Assembly: GCF_001522545.3 (NCBI RefSeq)
Contig: NC_031768.1
Coordinates: 93,110,230 to 93,174,229 of the forward strand
DNA: 64,000 nt
DNA from: Parus major
Taxonomy: Eukaryota; Chordata; Aves; Passeriformes; Paridae
Direction of reading: 5' to 3'
Part shown: positions 12,401 through 27,400 of the stretch, one piece after another
Layout of the letters: each line of letters begins with the position of its first letter
Numbering within the stretch: position 1 is the first letter of the stretch
Notes under the pieces: generated by a model
The model's input: the letters and a program-made list of their open reading frames with translations, nothing else
What the model was told of the DNA's origin: nothing
The model's database searches: none
Position numbers and translations under genes: made by a program

Positions 12401-15400
12401 CTTTCCTTTATTATGCTATGAAAAGGTTGTAGAGAAGCTGGGTCAATAGCTCAGTTTGTCATGGGAGTTCAGGACTGAAGCAGGAATGTATTGATTTTTA
12501 AAGTCTTTCCTCTGAGGAGCTCAAAGGGGAGTTTTTATCTTTGGAACAGTCTTTGCTTACCTCTGTTTTGGTTTCTTCCAAGGCTCTGTGAAGATCAGTC
12601 CATATGTTTGTCCACACCATGTATCCAATGATAATTATTTTTTCCCTCTTCTTCTCTATAGGCTGCTTTAGGCTGGTTGTATTTTGGATTGCTGCCAAGC
12701 AGTTGTATTTTTTTAAGAACTCCAGTGCAAAGAGTAACAAACAGGATTTTTTTCTGAAACAGTTAGAACATTGTGTTGAGCTACTTTAATTTCCTCATTA
12801 CACTTTTTCTCAAATTAAAGTGCTACTGATCTGTAAATACTTTGTCTTTACAGAGGTCTAATGAAACAGTGTCAAGACTGTTAGGTAGAATGAAAGAAAA
12901 ATGAAACAATAAAAAAAACCATAAAGATGAGATGGGAAAAAATGGAACAAATGATGACTGATGCAGGTAGATAATGTGGACAGAAGTATTTTTCCTAATA
13001 CTGTTGTCTGTGTTTTTCTACTGTGTTGTCTGGCAAGCAAGAACTCACTCTTCCTCTCTGACACAGAAATACCACACAGAAAACAGGCTTAGCAACATGG
13101 TGTTCTCCTTTTTTGATAACCGTGTGTGTGTATAAATATTCATATATGTTAAACAGTAATACATGATCTTTATTGTATATAAACTAGAATAACAGAGAAA
13201 GTCTAGACAAATGTTCTACCAATACCTAATCCCTTCATGATTTATGGAAGAAGAATTTGCAGAACTACCATAAGAAAAGGCACCTTCTATAGAACATAGC
13301 AAGAACCACACTATATTGCATTACACAGTTTGCAGCACTTAAACACCACCGGGAATGTGAATAGTCTGTGTTCTCTGTGTCAAGTGAGATACTGCTGGGA
13401 TGAATAAATTGTATCCTTCAAAACAGTAGTCAAGGGAACCGGTTACACAGCAAGATTTTTTTGGTAAATTTAGATGTAGCTGGAGAGTGGATCTGCTGAT
13501 TGTGCCTTGGACAGTCTTTTAACAAGAATAGTTGTTAAAGAAGAATAATGACACTAGGGTGTTGCCTTTGAAGGAATTTGGATTTCTTGGGTAATTTAAG
13601 ATGTATTTTTAGTCTGAGACACTAACCAGTGTATAGATTTTTGTGGGGTTCCTATGGCTGGCCTCTGAGGATGAATAAATTAAGACTTAAGATGACTCAT
13701 TAATCAAACTCAACACCTACTCTCTCTTTTCACTTATCTGTGTACTTGATTTAATCTCGCCTGTCATGAGTTCTTACTAGTTAATACCTCCAAAAGATGA
13801 CTCCTGTTTTAATTATGTATGTAAATACAGGGAAATTGTTAAAATCGTTCTCTTCAGGACTAGAAATAAGATGTCCTAAAATTAATCTCCTTTCACTTTC
13901 CAGTACTGATTCAGATACAAGGTAGCATCAGTACTTGAGAAGTAGAAAGTGAAACCTGCTAGATAATTTTGCTCCCTAAGGTGAAAAAAATATAGATGAA
14001 ATTTCAAATGCTGTTTTAGGGCTGTGCATCTGTTAGACCCACAAACTACAATGTTTTTCAACTTTAGTAATATATTTCAACACTGCTGTCACAGAGTCCC
14101 ACTTCCTTGAACAGAGAATTTAAATAATTCTGGAGTTTCACTTGTGTTTACTATGTAAGAGATAATGAGTTTTAAAATTTCCCTGTATTTTAGGAGAGTT
14201 TGCAGGGTTTTTTAAAAAGGATTCAGTTTTGCTAGAGGCTTCTGTTGAAAATAGGTGAAAGGGAAGCACTTTTGCAGAGATTAAGCCTGTTAATCCATGT
14301 GCAGTGCGCGCTGTGGTGTTTTCTGCTGCGCTGATCCGCCTCCCTTTGGAGGACGCGGTGAGGAAATGGCTGTGACCCTCTGCAAGCCTGTTATGTCACA
14401 CTGCAGCAGCTTCTGGGCAGCTGACGGGGGTGCTGTTATAAAGTGGCACTTCAAGACGAGAAAGCACCTGTAGCAATAGCTGTGCACTTTGTATTCCAAA
14501 GGGACTGCTGCAAAGCCCACAAAAATCACTTGAGTGCATGCTTGCCTTCGTCAATTTATGTGTACAAAAACCAGCCCGAGGGTTAGACTTCTGCTGCAGG
14601 AATTTTGAGTCTGTATGCAAGTCTAGTGTGACCTTGCTGGCAAGTTTAACGTGACAGTATCACTTTGAAATAGTAACGCAATTTTATAAAAATCTTCATC
14701 TTTGATGCTAAGAACAAGCAGAGTGGATATTTTTAAAAGCTATTTCTTCAGAACAAAATTTACCTGTAAGATTTTTAGTGTACTAAGGAAGTCCTAATCC
14801 ATTTTCAGGCAACATCAGTGATCAACTATTATAGTGATGTCCATTATATAAAATCTTTGTTGCAGTTCTCTGATTCAGTGGATTGATGGTCTTGTTTTTC
14901 ATACTGCAAAATTGTTTTGAACAAGGAAAGAGAATTAAACATATTTTTTTTACATTGAGGTCTTTGTAAAAGTTTGAATAGTGGCAAATTAAAATAATTT
15001 CTTTATTACAAAGTAAACAGTCGAAAGTAAAAGGTCCAGATCATTTTTTGGTTCTTACTAGACTGGCAGGTAGTATCACAGCTTTTGAAACACCGAATTT
15101 GCTATGGTGCTTAGTAAGCACTTTGGGTTAAGTTGGTTTAATCTTTGCATTTTCATGGTTAAATGAGAAATGGGGTTAAACTAAAGCATTAAGCTGATTG
15201 AAACATTTGTTAATTACACAATTAATTGATCAAAGGAATGTGGAACTGAAATACTAATGCTGAGAAAAAACTGGAGATTGTTTCCTTTGGCCATATTCAA
15301 CAGTAATATTTTTTCCCTGCCTTAACAGTTTGTTGCAGCTGGAGATCACTTAGTTCACCACTGTCCTACTTGGCAATGGTAAGTAAAATTAAAAGAATTG

Positions 15401-18400
15401 TAGAAAGCTAGCACTCCTACCTGTGCTTTGGTGTGTTTTCACTGGATTTAGCCATACAGTTGTCTCATTTCAGAGTAGTAAGTGGACTTTTCAAGTAAAA
15501 CTTTTATGATGGCTCTGTATTTAAGTCAGGCAGGGTTTACTAATTGCTATATAGGAGTAGTTGAGATGAAGATTTGCTTGGGAATTTTTTGTTTGTTTTA
15601 AGGTTTTAGGGGAAATAATCTGTTCCATACTGTGAATGCTTTTAGTGCTTAGCTGCAGTAGCAGCATGTCTCCCTGGGTTTGTCTTGGTGATGGAAGAAG
15701 CAAAGGCCATGTGCAACTGGAATTGCTAGGCAGCTGTAAATTATGTATTTTGACAAGTATTTGTTAATAAATGTATTCAAGTTAGCCCACAGCAGTTCAC
15801 TTTGTGCAGTGATTGCTCTTGGAAATCCCCTCTGTTTCATGTACAGTAAGGGTCTAAATAAAGTATTTGCTTATGTTTTACTGGTGTCTCGTATTATGAA
15901 ACTAATGTGCTCCTAAATGAGCATCATCTCTGTAGTTGGTGTCATCAGGGTCTTGTCTCTGTACTGCGCCTCAAATTGCTGAAGGAAAAATTACTGTGTT
16001 TGAATCATTATTTCCCTTACCCTTTGCCACCTCCTTCAGAAAAACATGATGTTGAGTCTGGCAGCAGTTTGGAATGGGCTATTTAGAGTGTTACTCTTAT
16101 TTCAAACCAAAAACCACTAAAGGTGAAGGTAAATGCTTGAGTAATGTGAAATTAAAGGTACTTAAGCACTAGTGACTTTCATATTATTATAAATTTATAT
16201 ATATTATTTTATATATTATATATTATTTATATTTATTATGTATTTATAGAGGTCTATTTCTTGCTTTTCTGGATTTGCTTTCTTCAGACATTTGCTACTT
16301 TCTTGTTGCTGATCCTAGAAAATGTTACATAGAATAGATTATCCTGTCAACCCATCTTTGCTTGGCCATCTCAAGGTGAAAGTAGTTTTTGAGGCATGAA
16401 ATGGTTTTGATCTCAGAACAGTTAGGGGTGGCTGAAGTTTCTAACACCATACCAAATGCATGTAGGGAAGAATAAAGTCATAGCAAGCCAATTCTGAGAA
16501 TAGGTCAAGAGGATTATATAAAATGTTCCTGACACAACGTGAAAATAGAAGGGTTCTTTTGTTTGCAGGTTATCAAATTCTCAAATGGTGCACTTCATTT
16601 TTCAGGGCTTCAGGAGAAGAACTAAAAGTCAAAGCTTATCTGCCAACAGACAAACAGTTTTTGGTAACTAAAAATGGTAAGGCTGAAATTTAAATATAAG
16701 TGTTCTTAGAACTGACTGGTTGACTGCGCTGTCAGCTCTACTGATTGCCTGTACTGGTAGGGGAGGCAAATACCTCACACTTTGGATGCTCTGGCTTTGC
16801 AATATTAAGGAAGTTTTTCCTGCACTCCTGAATTCCTTTTCTTAGACCACTTTATAGTAGAGCTTTATACAGGAGATACAGCTTGTATTGATGAAGTATA
16901 AATGAACTTTAAACATTACTAACCTCTTTGTCTGTCTTTGCTTCATCTGATGTTCAGTGTCTAAAACAAAAATATGTTTATTTTCCTCTTTCCTTTGAAA
17001 ACTCAGGCTATTAAAGTGTTCTCAAAATATTTTTCATAGTGACACTGATACTTCTAATCCAAGTATGTAGTTAATAGCAATATCTTTGTCAATTAGAATC
17101 ATATAAATACAATCTTGAATGAATTTTTTATCAGCTTCACAGTTGTGTTTATATAATACATGCGGTGAATACCTTTTTAATGGATAAGAAGGATAGCATT
17201 TTGGCACAACTATGAGGAAATCCAAAATGTGGATTGATATGATACAAAATCCACATTTTGTATCGAAATGTGTCAAAGCTATTAGATGAAGCATAAAAAA
17301 GCCTGAGGAGATTTTTGCCTGTGGAAGGCTGTATTATATGCTTGGATTTTCCTCGCTGGCTTTTGGAGTCTTGCAGTGCACTATCATGTGAAAATTACTA
17401 CAGTAGCATTGGACATTTTCCTGAGATGGGCCTCATGGTTTGATGGCCAGCTGATCTGCTTTGTTTCTTTTCCTACCACTACTGTGGTTTGATCCTTCTT
17501 GATCACATTCCAAAATAATGTGTTTCCTGCTGCTGGTGTCACATTGGCCTCCCACCTGAGTAAAAGTTGTGGGTTGTAGTTGAGACTGGGAGCCATCCTA
17601 CAAACCTCTTTTTTGGAAGTCTTTGGATGACTTCACTTTGGCTTTCACACCCCTTTCATCCCTTTCTGAAAGGTTAAAGAGCAGTTTTCAAATGCTGCAT
17701 TTTGTGCAGCAGATTTGTTTTTCTTCACATTAATAGAAAAGGAAGGAACATTTTGTACAAGGAGCATAGTCCTTGTTTTACACTATTGGAAAATGCCTGC
17801 TTGGCCTTAATCAGATGTTCAGTCTTTCTTTGGCCATTTTCTGAAAACATTAAATCTGTTTGAATGGCTCTGTAACGCATATGACAGAAGTTATTCTCAA
17901 TATCACGTGAATTCTGACCTTCTAAACTTCTAGATGTTAAATTATAATTAAACATACCTAATGTATTGCATAAATAGCCGTTGCAAGCTTTCAGCAGATT
18001 CTAAGTTTTAAAGCCAAGTGAGTTTGGAAAACTGATGAAAATCCAGGCAAAGCTGTCCTTAGTTATTTACCAATGTGAAGAAAACTTACAGGTTCTCTCC
18101 AGTTGTTAGCAAATGAGAAATTAATTCTTTTCTAATCCTTAAGAAATTGGATGAAACTGCTTTAATACTTAACAGAAAGATGAACTTCTAAGGCTACAGC
18201 AATCATTTCATTTTATTTCATTTACATGAAATAAAATATCTGGTACAGCACATCAACATATTTTTGTAGGTTCATACTTTTGCACTTGAAATACAGTCAT
18301 AGGATTCCTTACATAGGGATATGAAAGATTGCCACATTGTAGAAGGCCTTGTAGGAAAATACCATGCCCCAGTCTGGTTTTATATAAGAATGACTAACTG

Positions 18401-21400
18401 TATTCTCTTTGTTTTGCCATTTTTTGTAGTGCCGTGCTATAAAAGGTGTAAGCAGATGGAGTACTCAGATGAGCAGGAGGCAATTATAGAAGAAGATGAT
18501 GGTGATGGGGGATGGGTAGACACTTTTCACAATGCAGGTATTCAAAGTCTTCGTTCAGGCTTTGCATTTGGTAATCTGATTTTCAGTTTCCACTCTTAGA
18601 AAGTAAAAGCTTTCTTACATACATGTCTGTGTACCAAAATGTAATCTGAAGGAAATAAGTAACATTATCAGCTACCCACCTGATTGGTACCTGATGTTCA
18701 ACTGTGCAGCTGTAAATGCTCCTTTTCAGAGATGATGGCAATTATTTCATTATTCTCTTCCTAAAGTTCTAGGAATTTATTTTAAAATATGAGCTGTGTA
18801 GTGACTCATTCTTTAGTAAGGAAATCCTGTGAAGAGGATGTTGGTTTAAATTGTGGATGCTGTACTGAAAAGAAAGATGTTAAGAGATGAGTGTGTGAGA
18901 TGATTCTTTTTTACAATATGCCCTTTAATGAGCTTGTGTTTATAAAGAAGGCTAAAAAATACTGCTTTATATGAATCTATTTCATTGGCTTTTCTACCAC
19001 AGTGTCTTGTAAATACTTCTGGTTTTTTCTAATTGGCAATCATATTAGTTTTAATCTGCTTCTTGATGTTCTATCATGTGTTAATACAACTCTGTCCTGG
19101 TGGAGAAAACAATGATGTTTTCTCCACCATTTCTAAAAGCACTTCTCTCAGTTTTTACTTTCTTCAGTGTAAATTTTTTTTGCTGTAATGTGGAGAAAGT
19201 TCTCTGAATAGTTTGCCAGCATGGGGAGAAAAAGGGTTGGACATGATGCCTTTTTTTTTGTAGACTGGCAATTCTTAAAGACATCATAGTTTTTAATCGA
19301 ATGCTCCCACACCAAAGAAATAATTTGGAATAGCTTTGTCATGTCCTTGAATTGAGTGTGCAGTATCCATCCCTGCTGTGAATAGACTCCTCTGCCAGGT
19401 TTTTCCTTTGAGAGTTGACTGGCTTGGGCATCATCCAGTACAGCACAGCTGCAACACCCTGACTAAACCTTGCCAGGTCTCTAAATGCTGTCAGATGAGA
19501 TAAAATCAGGAATTAATCAGATAAATGTACTCTGTCAAAGCAGAATCTTGGCACATATCCCAAATGGTACTGTGTGAGAACTGCAGTAAAGCTGGAAAGC
19601 TAATGGGCAGAAACTCAAGAGTGGACACTGCTATGATTTGGGGTGGTTTTATACCCCCACTTCCCCTCAGCTAAAAGCATTAAGTGCTTTGCTACATTTT
19701 GCTTTGTCATTGCTTTCAGGAAGCTCAGAAATACTCATAAATGCTTGCCTTTTTCATGGAGCTGAGTTTCATTATTGTGATGTGAGTGCCTGTCCTGAAC
19801 TCACTTTTATGCAAAAATACCTTAAAATAGAAGTCCAGATTTGCAGAGTTCCATCACAGACTTTTTAAGACATGGCACATCTCTGCTGTAGTGCTCTGTA
19901 TTACTGGTATGGTTTGCTTAGGGATGTCCAGCACTAAGCATGTTTCACCAATATAAGAAAAATGATACAAATAATACAAATACCAAATGAACAGCCTCTC
20001 CCATATTGAGGTTGTTGTGAGATGTGACTTGGAAAGATGAGACACTGCTTTCTGAAATGCTTGCAAACTCTTTCTATGTTATTCTCTAACCAAGAACCGA
20101 GTTTTTTTAACACAAACTTCTTGTTCAATTTACAGGTATAGTGGGTGCAACAGAAGCAGTTAAGGAGATCACACTAGACAGCAAGGTACTTGTTTCTAAA
20201 TTTTTCTGTTGCTTTATTACAGACCTGAAGGTAATAGTAATTTTACCAGTGGCAATCTAGTACTCCCTGTGAAAGACTAAATTATACTTTGTCACTAATA
20301 GTTTTGCAGATGTACATTGATCCTTGGAGCCTGTGATATGAGTCTAAGCATGTGCATCTCCTTATTGCTGCATTTACTGAGCCATTTGTCTTTTGGAAAT
20401 GTCTTTAGCCAGTGTGCTTCTGTGCCAGGCTTCTACAAAGTGAAAATGAAATTCTGTTTAAAGTGATGCCACATGTTTGTGTTCCAAGACATTAGTGTTT
20501 GGAAATCCAGTGTAAAGAAATTTTTATATGGAAAAGTAGTGTGGGAATGTGAAGTATTTATTTGTGATATTCAACTACAGCAAGCAGGCTTTTAACACAT
20601 TGGTCCAATTTGACAGGTTTTGCTCTTCAGTTTAGAACTTTACCTGTTTAAATATATATATGTTATGAAGTCCTCAGTTTCTTCATGTTTGCAAGAATCA
20701 CTTCAGCAGGAGAAAAGGCTGAAACTTAGATCCTCAGGAAGTACTTGAAATGCAAATGTATTGGCTAGCAGGTTTAAGAAACATGGAAAAAGTCACAGGG
20801 ACACAAAATGCTTTTCAAGATGAATCTGTAAGGGAAGTACTGTCTGGATGCTCTGAGAGTTTAAATCATCCAAGAAGCTTTGGATTCTAAAAATTAGGGG
20901 GAAAGAAAATGGGCAGCCCCACGCTGCTGCATAATTATAAAAAAGCTCAAAATGCTATTGATTTGATGAACTGTGGAGTGCAGGTATTCCAAATGACTTT
21001 GCTGAATATAGTAAAAATACTGCTTTTTTACAAGTTGGTAACATGAGGGTGGAAGAAATACTCAAGGAATAACTAAAGTTGAGCACTTTTTCTGCAAAAG
21101 TCTTGCAGAATGTTGCTGTGATTCATAACTGCTGTTGTGTGTTTTGCAATGAGTTTCATTTCTATAGTATGTAAAAAAATTTGCTTGCTTGCAGGTCCAA
21201 TCCAGGACAGGTCTTTCCTGCTGATGTTCTGTTTGACATTGCACTTTGGAACTTAGTTTCTTATTGGTTTGGGCTTTTTAAATGAAAAATCAGCCACCTG
21301 CTGCTCAGAATTAGAGGCGTTTCTAACTGTAGTAGTTATTTGGAGTATTCTCCTAAAATCTTTATGGAATCTCTGTAAACTGAGACATTTACTTTCTGAA

Positions 21401-24400
21401 TTTCGTTGGAGTTATCCATTGGCTTGTAATGCTATGCAAGGCCCAAAAGTCAACTGTGGGCTTGGGCTATATTTGTTTCTGTTGGACTATGTTTCCTTGC
21501 AGAATTATATCAAACTGTAATGCCTTTTGTGACTCTTGTGTTTTAAAACAATTATGGAACTGGGCTCATAGTGTGTGAAACTGAGTGACACTTTTAGTCA
21601 TACAGAGTTTTATGCAGTCCCACAAAGAAAAGGGGGTTGGACTCAATCATCCTTATGGGTCCCTTGCTTGAAATATTTTATGATGACTGCTGCACAGAGT
21701 TGGCTGTGGGTTAGAACTTTAAAAAATCTTAACTTAGATGTTTAGTCATTGCTGTTTAATCATTGCCTTTCATTTGAGGTAGGTGGATCTTTCGATTGTG
21801 TAACACCATGGTCGCTTTTCTTTGTTTAGTAATTAAATCATTCCAGATTGCAAAGTCAAAGGAAAACTTTTTCAATGGGGTTTTAATGTCATACTAGGAC
21901 TTTGAAACTAGGATGAGTTATAAAGCAAATATTTGAGTTCAGTGTAGTCCTTTTTAATATTTCAGAAATTATCTTTCTGGATCACTGAATGTGTTGACAG
22001 GACTTAACATCTTAAATTTTTGGGGGCTGTTAGGCAATGCAGTTGCAACAATCATTAAAGCAGCATTTTCAATTTAACTTCTAAAGGATAATATAAAAAT
22101 ACCAGAGTGTTCAGCATCTTGTGAAGATGATGATGAGGAAGATGAAGGAGAAGCTGCAGACATGGAAGGTATTTCTTTAAATTTGGTAGATATATTTTAT
22201 TTCAGGTCTTTAACTAAAGCAGTACACTCTAAAACACCACTCATTCTTTGCAAGGAATTCATGCTGAAAAATTTCAGTAGGCCTGTGCTCTTCAGTGTGT
22301 TTTGTATGGCTTTATTGATGCATGTTTACTCTAACTTGTGTGCCAAAAACCTGAGTGAATGTTAGTGATTGGAAAATTGTGTAGCAGAACAGATCTAAGA
22401 AAGTAAAAATTAGGGATTTAGCACAGCTTCCTTCCAGCTTCATACCTACACTTAAACTCAATCTGCCTATATAAAATCACTGAAGTATTGCTCCTCACCT
22501 ACTTACTGTAGTCTTGGTCAAATTTGTCTTTAAAAAGGGATAGGCTGGTTTGGGTATTGGGAAGTTTACCCGAATAATACTTTTTTAGGTAAATGTAGAT
22601 TATTTTAAAAGTAGTTGTTTATGAATGGCAAATATAATGACTGGCTACAAGCTGAACACAGAATTTTATGGGTCTTCTTTTCAGAGTATGAAGAAAGTGG
22701 GCTATTGGAGACAGATGATGTGAGTGAACAGTTCTCTATCTTGTTACAATATAAGCACAAGCAAAGTAAAACTACTGATGACAAATGGCTGAAATAACAA
22801 GCTTATGAGTAGCAGGGTTACTGAGCTTGGATACCCATGGATTTGTCTCCTGCCAATCTACTGTACTAACTTGAACCCTTGGATCCTCAGAGAATTTGCC
22901 CACAGAAATTTTCCTTGGTTTTGCTAATCCTTTTTGCTCTGCTTGTACACACAGCGCTGTATTCATGAGAAGTTAAAAAATAAAATAAAATAAAAAGTTA
23001 AATGGTGGTTCTTGGGGCTTACACAGGGAGCATGAGTGGCCTGTAGGTTCAGTAGATTACACCAATCCATCAGACTTTTATGAGGGAAAACAGAAGGCCT
23101 CATTATTTGTGGTACTAAGCCAAGGTCTTCATAAACCTGCACAAACTGAGACCTTTGTCATCTGGATTTCATTGGAATTGTCTGTTACTTGTGAAAGAAG
23201 GTAGGGGATGTAACAACATAGCTGTCTACTTCCTTAAGAAATTGGACCTTTTTTGAAAAGCAAAAAAACCCACCAAAAATAAAACCAAAAAATACTTGTT
23301 GGGGGAGAAACTGATACTTCTAATTTAGAAATAAAAACAAACCATGTGTTGGGGGTTTTTTGTGCCCTCTTAAGAACATTATTAAAAGTTTTGCAGTTTT
23401 ACATAACTACTTAGGATGGGAAAAGAGGGAACCCAAGAAAGACTATACTAATCTTGTTATTTTTACCTTGAACCAGGCAACACTTGACACAAGACAGATT
23501 GTAGAAGCTAACAAAACTAAAGTTGATGTTGGAGGGGAAGATGCTATTCTACAGACTAGAACCTATGACCTCTACATCACTTATGACAAATATTACCAAA
23601 CTCCAAGGCTCTGGTTATTTGGATATGATGAGGTATATCTATGTTGGGTTTTTTTTTCTACTTCTTTGAAATTAGACTCACTGTGTCAAATAGAAAGGTT
23701 ATTTTGTTGCTTATTCACAATAGAAATTTAAAGGAAAAAACGGTGAGAAAACCATTAAGGAATATTGGCTTGTAAGCAGGACTTTTATTGTACTTGCAAC
23801 AAGTTGGAACAATTTCACTGAAAACTGCACATAAGTGAGCACATTCTGAAGGAAGCCACTGGTATTTTTGTTAGCACTGTAGAATTGGTAATTACTCCAG
23901 TAAACTCAGTCAAGTAAGCAGGTATGTGCTTTCATCACCTGCAGAAGGGAAAGAATATATAAATAGTTCTTCCCTTTGATTACCAGGTTTTGTGAGTTAA
24001 AGTTGGGTAGGGCCCACTGCTCAAATACTGAGGTGGGAACCTAGCTGGTTGTCAAATAAATTGACTTCACCACTCAAAGGAAAATCTGTGCAGTACTATT
24101 TCTATACCATATGGAATGTAACACACTCAGTTCTTTTCACTGTACCTTCAGAACTTTTATATTTTAGATGCCTGTAATTTTTGGGGCGTCATCTTTTACT
24201 GATGTTAGAAAGGAGCAAGATTCTTTGTCAGTAACACTTTTGTTCTCGTGTTCCTTGTTCCTCTACAGCAGCGGCAGCCTTTAACAGTAGAGCACATGTA
24301 TGAAGATATTAGTCAAGATCACGTCAAGAAAACAGTGACCATTGAAAACCATCCTCATCTTCCTCCACCTCCCATGTGCTCAGTTCATCCATGCAGGTAA

Positions 24401-27400
24401 GTCTTTGTTTCTTGTGTAAGACACAGATACAAGGCACTTTGCTGCTCTTGTTAAGGATTTTGTTCAGGTTTTCTGGACATATTTCTACAGTTGGCTGTTG
24501 TGGTGGTCTGTTTGCTTCTGAGGCAGTATGAAAGGAGGAGATGAGCAATTCTGAGTTCATTCCAGTGCTCTCTGCAGCCAGTGTGTTCTGCAGTTAGCAC
24601 TGCCTTCTCAGATCAACTTGCTTTTTTAACTCAGCTTCCCTGTGTACTCCAGAAGATGGCAGACTACCAGAACTCGAGGAAATACAAGTTTTATCCTCTT
24701 TTTGGGGAGGGTAGAAGTACAGTGTATACTTTGGCAGCAGAAAAAGCTGTTTGACCATTAAATAGCAGTTTCTTATTTTATGTTAACTACCTTGTGCTCC
24801 CCTTTAAACTTTACACAGATTAATAGACATCTATGATTGTCACATCGAAATGTTTGTTTACCATGACTGCAAAACACAGTTGTTTTTATTGGGTATTTTC
24901 TCTTCCATTTTCCATGTTTCTTACCCAAGACATAGAGAGCCTGTAGTTTGACTTGCTGCACAGGTATTTTTTCTAGGACTTTGAAAGGCACATCTTATCT
25001 TAGATGTAGACCCTAACAGCCTTTTAGGTGTCTTAGTGTTACAGAACCAGTATCTGAAACAGTGTAATTCCTCTTGACAGTATGAAGTTCCAGGAGATAC
25101 AAGTTTGGGGTTTTATCTTTTAAGAAAAGATACTCTTCATATGATTGTATATGTTTAGAAGAAAAAATTCAGGGTTCAGATTTCCCATTTAAGTTTAATT
25201 TCCTTTGACTTAAACACTTTGGATATCCATGTGACTAGCTGAGTGTCAAATAATCAGCTGATTGTTGACAAGCTTGTGGTCATTTTCACAGACTCAAAGT
25301 ATTCTTGCTTCTGATTTAGCATTTATTTGTTCGTCTGTCTTTAGAGAAGAGAGCAAGGGAACTTTGCAACAAGTATTTTATAGTTAATTTTGGTCTTATG
25401 AGAATACATATTCATGTGCTTTGTAAATCTGTATCTCATGTTTCTTGCAATTCACAGTTCATTAGCCACTGCAAAATGTTTGCTTTCACCAAGCAGTCAG
25501 ACATACATATGGACAGTATTGAGCAGAGAAGCTGTTGTACAGCTGGGAAATAACTTCTTCCACTCTAGTGGTATAGCAGAAAATTTTAGAGTTGTAAAGT
25601 TCATTCTTGGTCTTTAAATCATCAGGTTTAAGTCTGCACTAACATGAAAATATCAGTATGGGTGCTCAAGAGTAATACAAGAAGCAGAACTGGGAGAACT
25701 GTAAAGCAAATAATAAAGAATAGAACATAAAACAACATAAGGGCTCTGTTAATCTGTGGGACCCCACCACATGTTGAATACTACAGTACAGCTCTTGTAA
25801 TCTGTTCTGTAGTCTGTGAGGTGAAGGAAGACTAAAACTGGAAAAGATATGGAGATTTGTCTGGGATAACTGAAGTTATAAAGCCCTTTCCCATAAGAAA
25901 TTATTAAATAATCTGTGACCCTTAATATTTGAAAAAAGCTGAGCAGGGAGTTGTGATATTGGTGACCTTTACTATGAATGACACAGGAAGTGAAGTAATA
26001 GGGTTTAAGTTTTCTTCAGCAGTGAAACTGGTGGTATAGAATGCTACTCTGCTGGCATGTTCAAAGCCAGAAAATATTCATTTCTGCACACACCACCTAA
26101 CTAAAATAAATACTTATATAAGTAATAGTATGTTAATGAAATAAGAATTTGTCAAGGTTATTAAACGTGTAGTTACTGGAAGGGTTCAGAATAAGAAAGT
26201 CCCTGGATAATTTCCAGCATACTGCTGGAAATGAGTAGTGCTTTGGACAGAGCATTTATGAGGTGCTGGTTCCAGCTAATTTACTGAGCATGTACTGTAA
26301 GATAGTATATATACACATACATGTATATATACACACATATACATATATAGAGTACATATATATATAGAGAGAGTACATATATATAGGAAGCAGAATGAGG
26401 TAGATCTTTGGTTTGATCCAGTAAGCTGTTCTTGTACCTTGTATGAACATATAAGTCTTAAACTCAACTTGTTAGTGACTTGGTTTTATTGTTCGCAGTG
26501 TGAAGGATTTTGGACAAAAAATTGATGCAGCTTTTTTGTGCGACTAGTGTTTTTGAAGGAGTGTCAAGTGGGAGGAATGTAGAAGATCTTAGCAGACTGA
26601 TTGTAAAGATGATTAATAGGAGAAAAGGAGGAAAAAATCCTGAAGCCAAAATTTAATTTACTTTGCGTTTGCTGGAAGCTGTTCTAGTAAATGGTTTGGG
26701 AGGAAGATCCTGTTGATGCAGATTTGGAGGGCACTCTCAGAACAAAGAAAGATGCAGAGGTATTTGGGCATGACAGCCCTTGCTGAGTAGGTAGAACTGT
26801 GGGGTTTATACTGGGCTGTCACTGCAATGTTATCTGCTTAATTTTAGTCATTACTTGGCAGAGGTGTTAGCAGTGCACTGCTAATCTGTGAATTTGGGTT
26901 GAGTTTCTTCACAGGTGAGAGCCCTGTGGTCATGTTTTCACTTCATCCTCTGAAGCCAGTGAAGTGCCAGTTCCTTTGTTATATAATCTACACTTATGCT
27001 TGAAGGAATGGTTTATGTCATGAGATGTGCTTCAGCTTTAAACATGAAAGACATGAGTGATAGTGAAGTGAGACAGGTTTGTTCCTAGTCTTAAAATTGG
27101 AGGGAACTGTAGCCCTTCTGAAAAAGCAATGTCATGGATCTGCAATTGTTTAACACTGGAAAGAATTTAACAGGTAGTGTTGAGGCTCTGAAGAAACAGG
27201 CTAATAGCATCTCTAAAATGGAGATTTTAAGTATGTTTCCTTACCTTCCAAGGTCAGCTATTCTATTTTTTCAAATTGGTAAGGCTAACAGCTAAGAAGG
27301 TCTAGGGCTCTGAATAAAAACTAATAGCCAAACTGTTGCTTTGTTTTTAATTCAGCTACTAGTGTTTAGTTATGTCTGCTGATGTTGCTTCTCATCGTGT

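Noticed and set aside
14283..14640. Locally GC-richer patch in ATG3 intron 2
   Set aside because: Not CpG-dense enough for an island, with no coherent exon or repeat signature.
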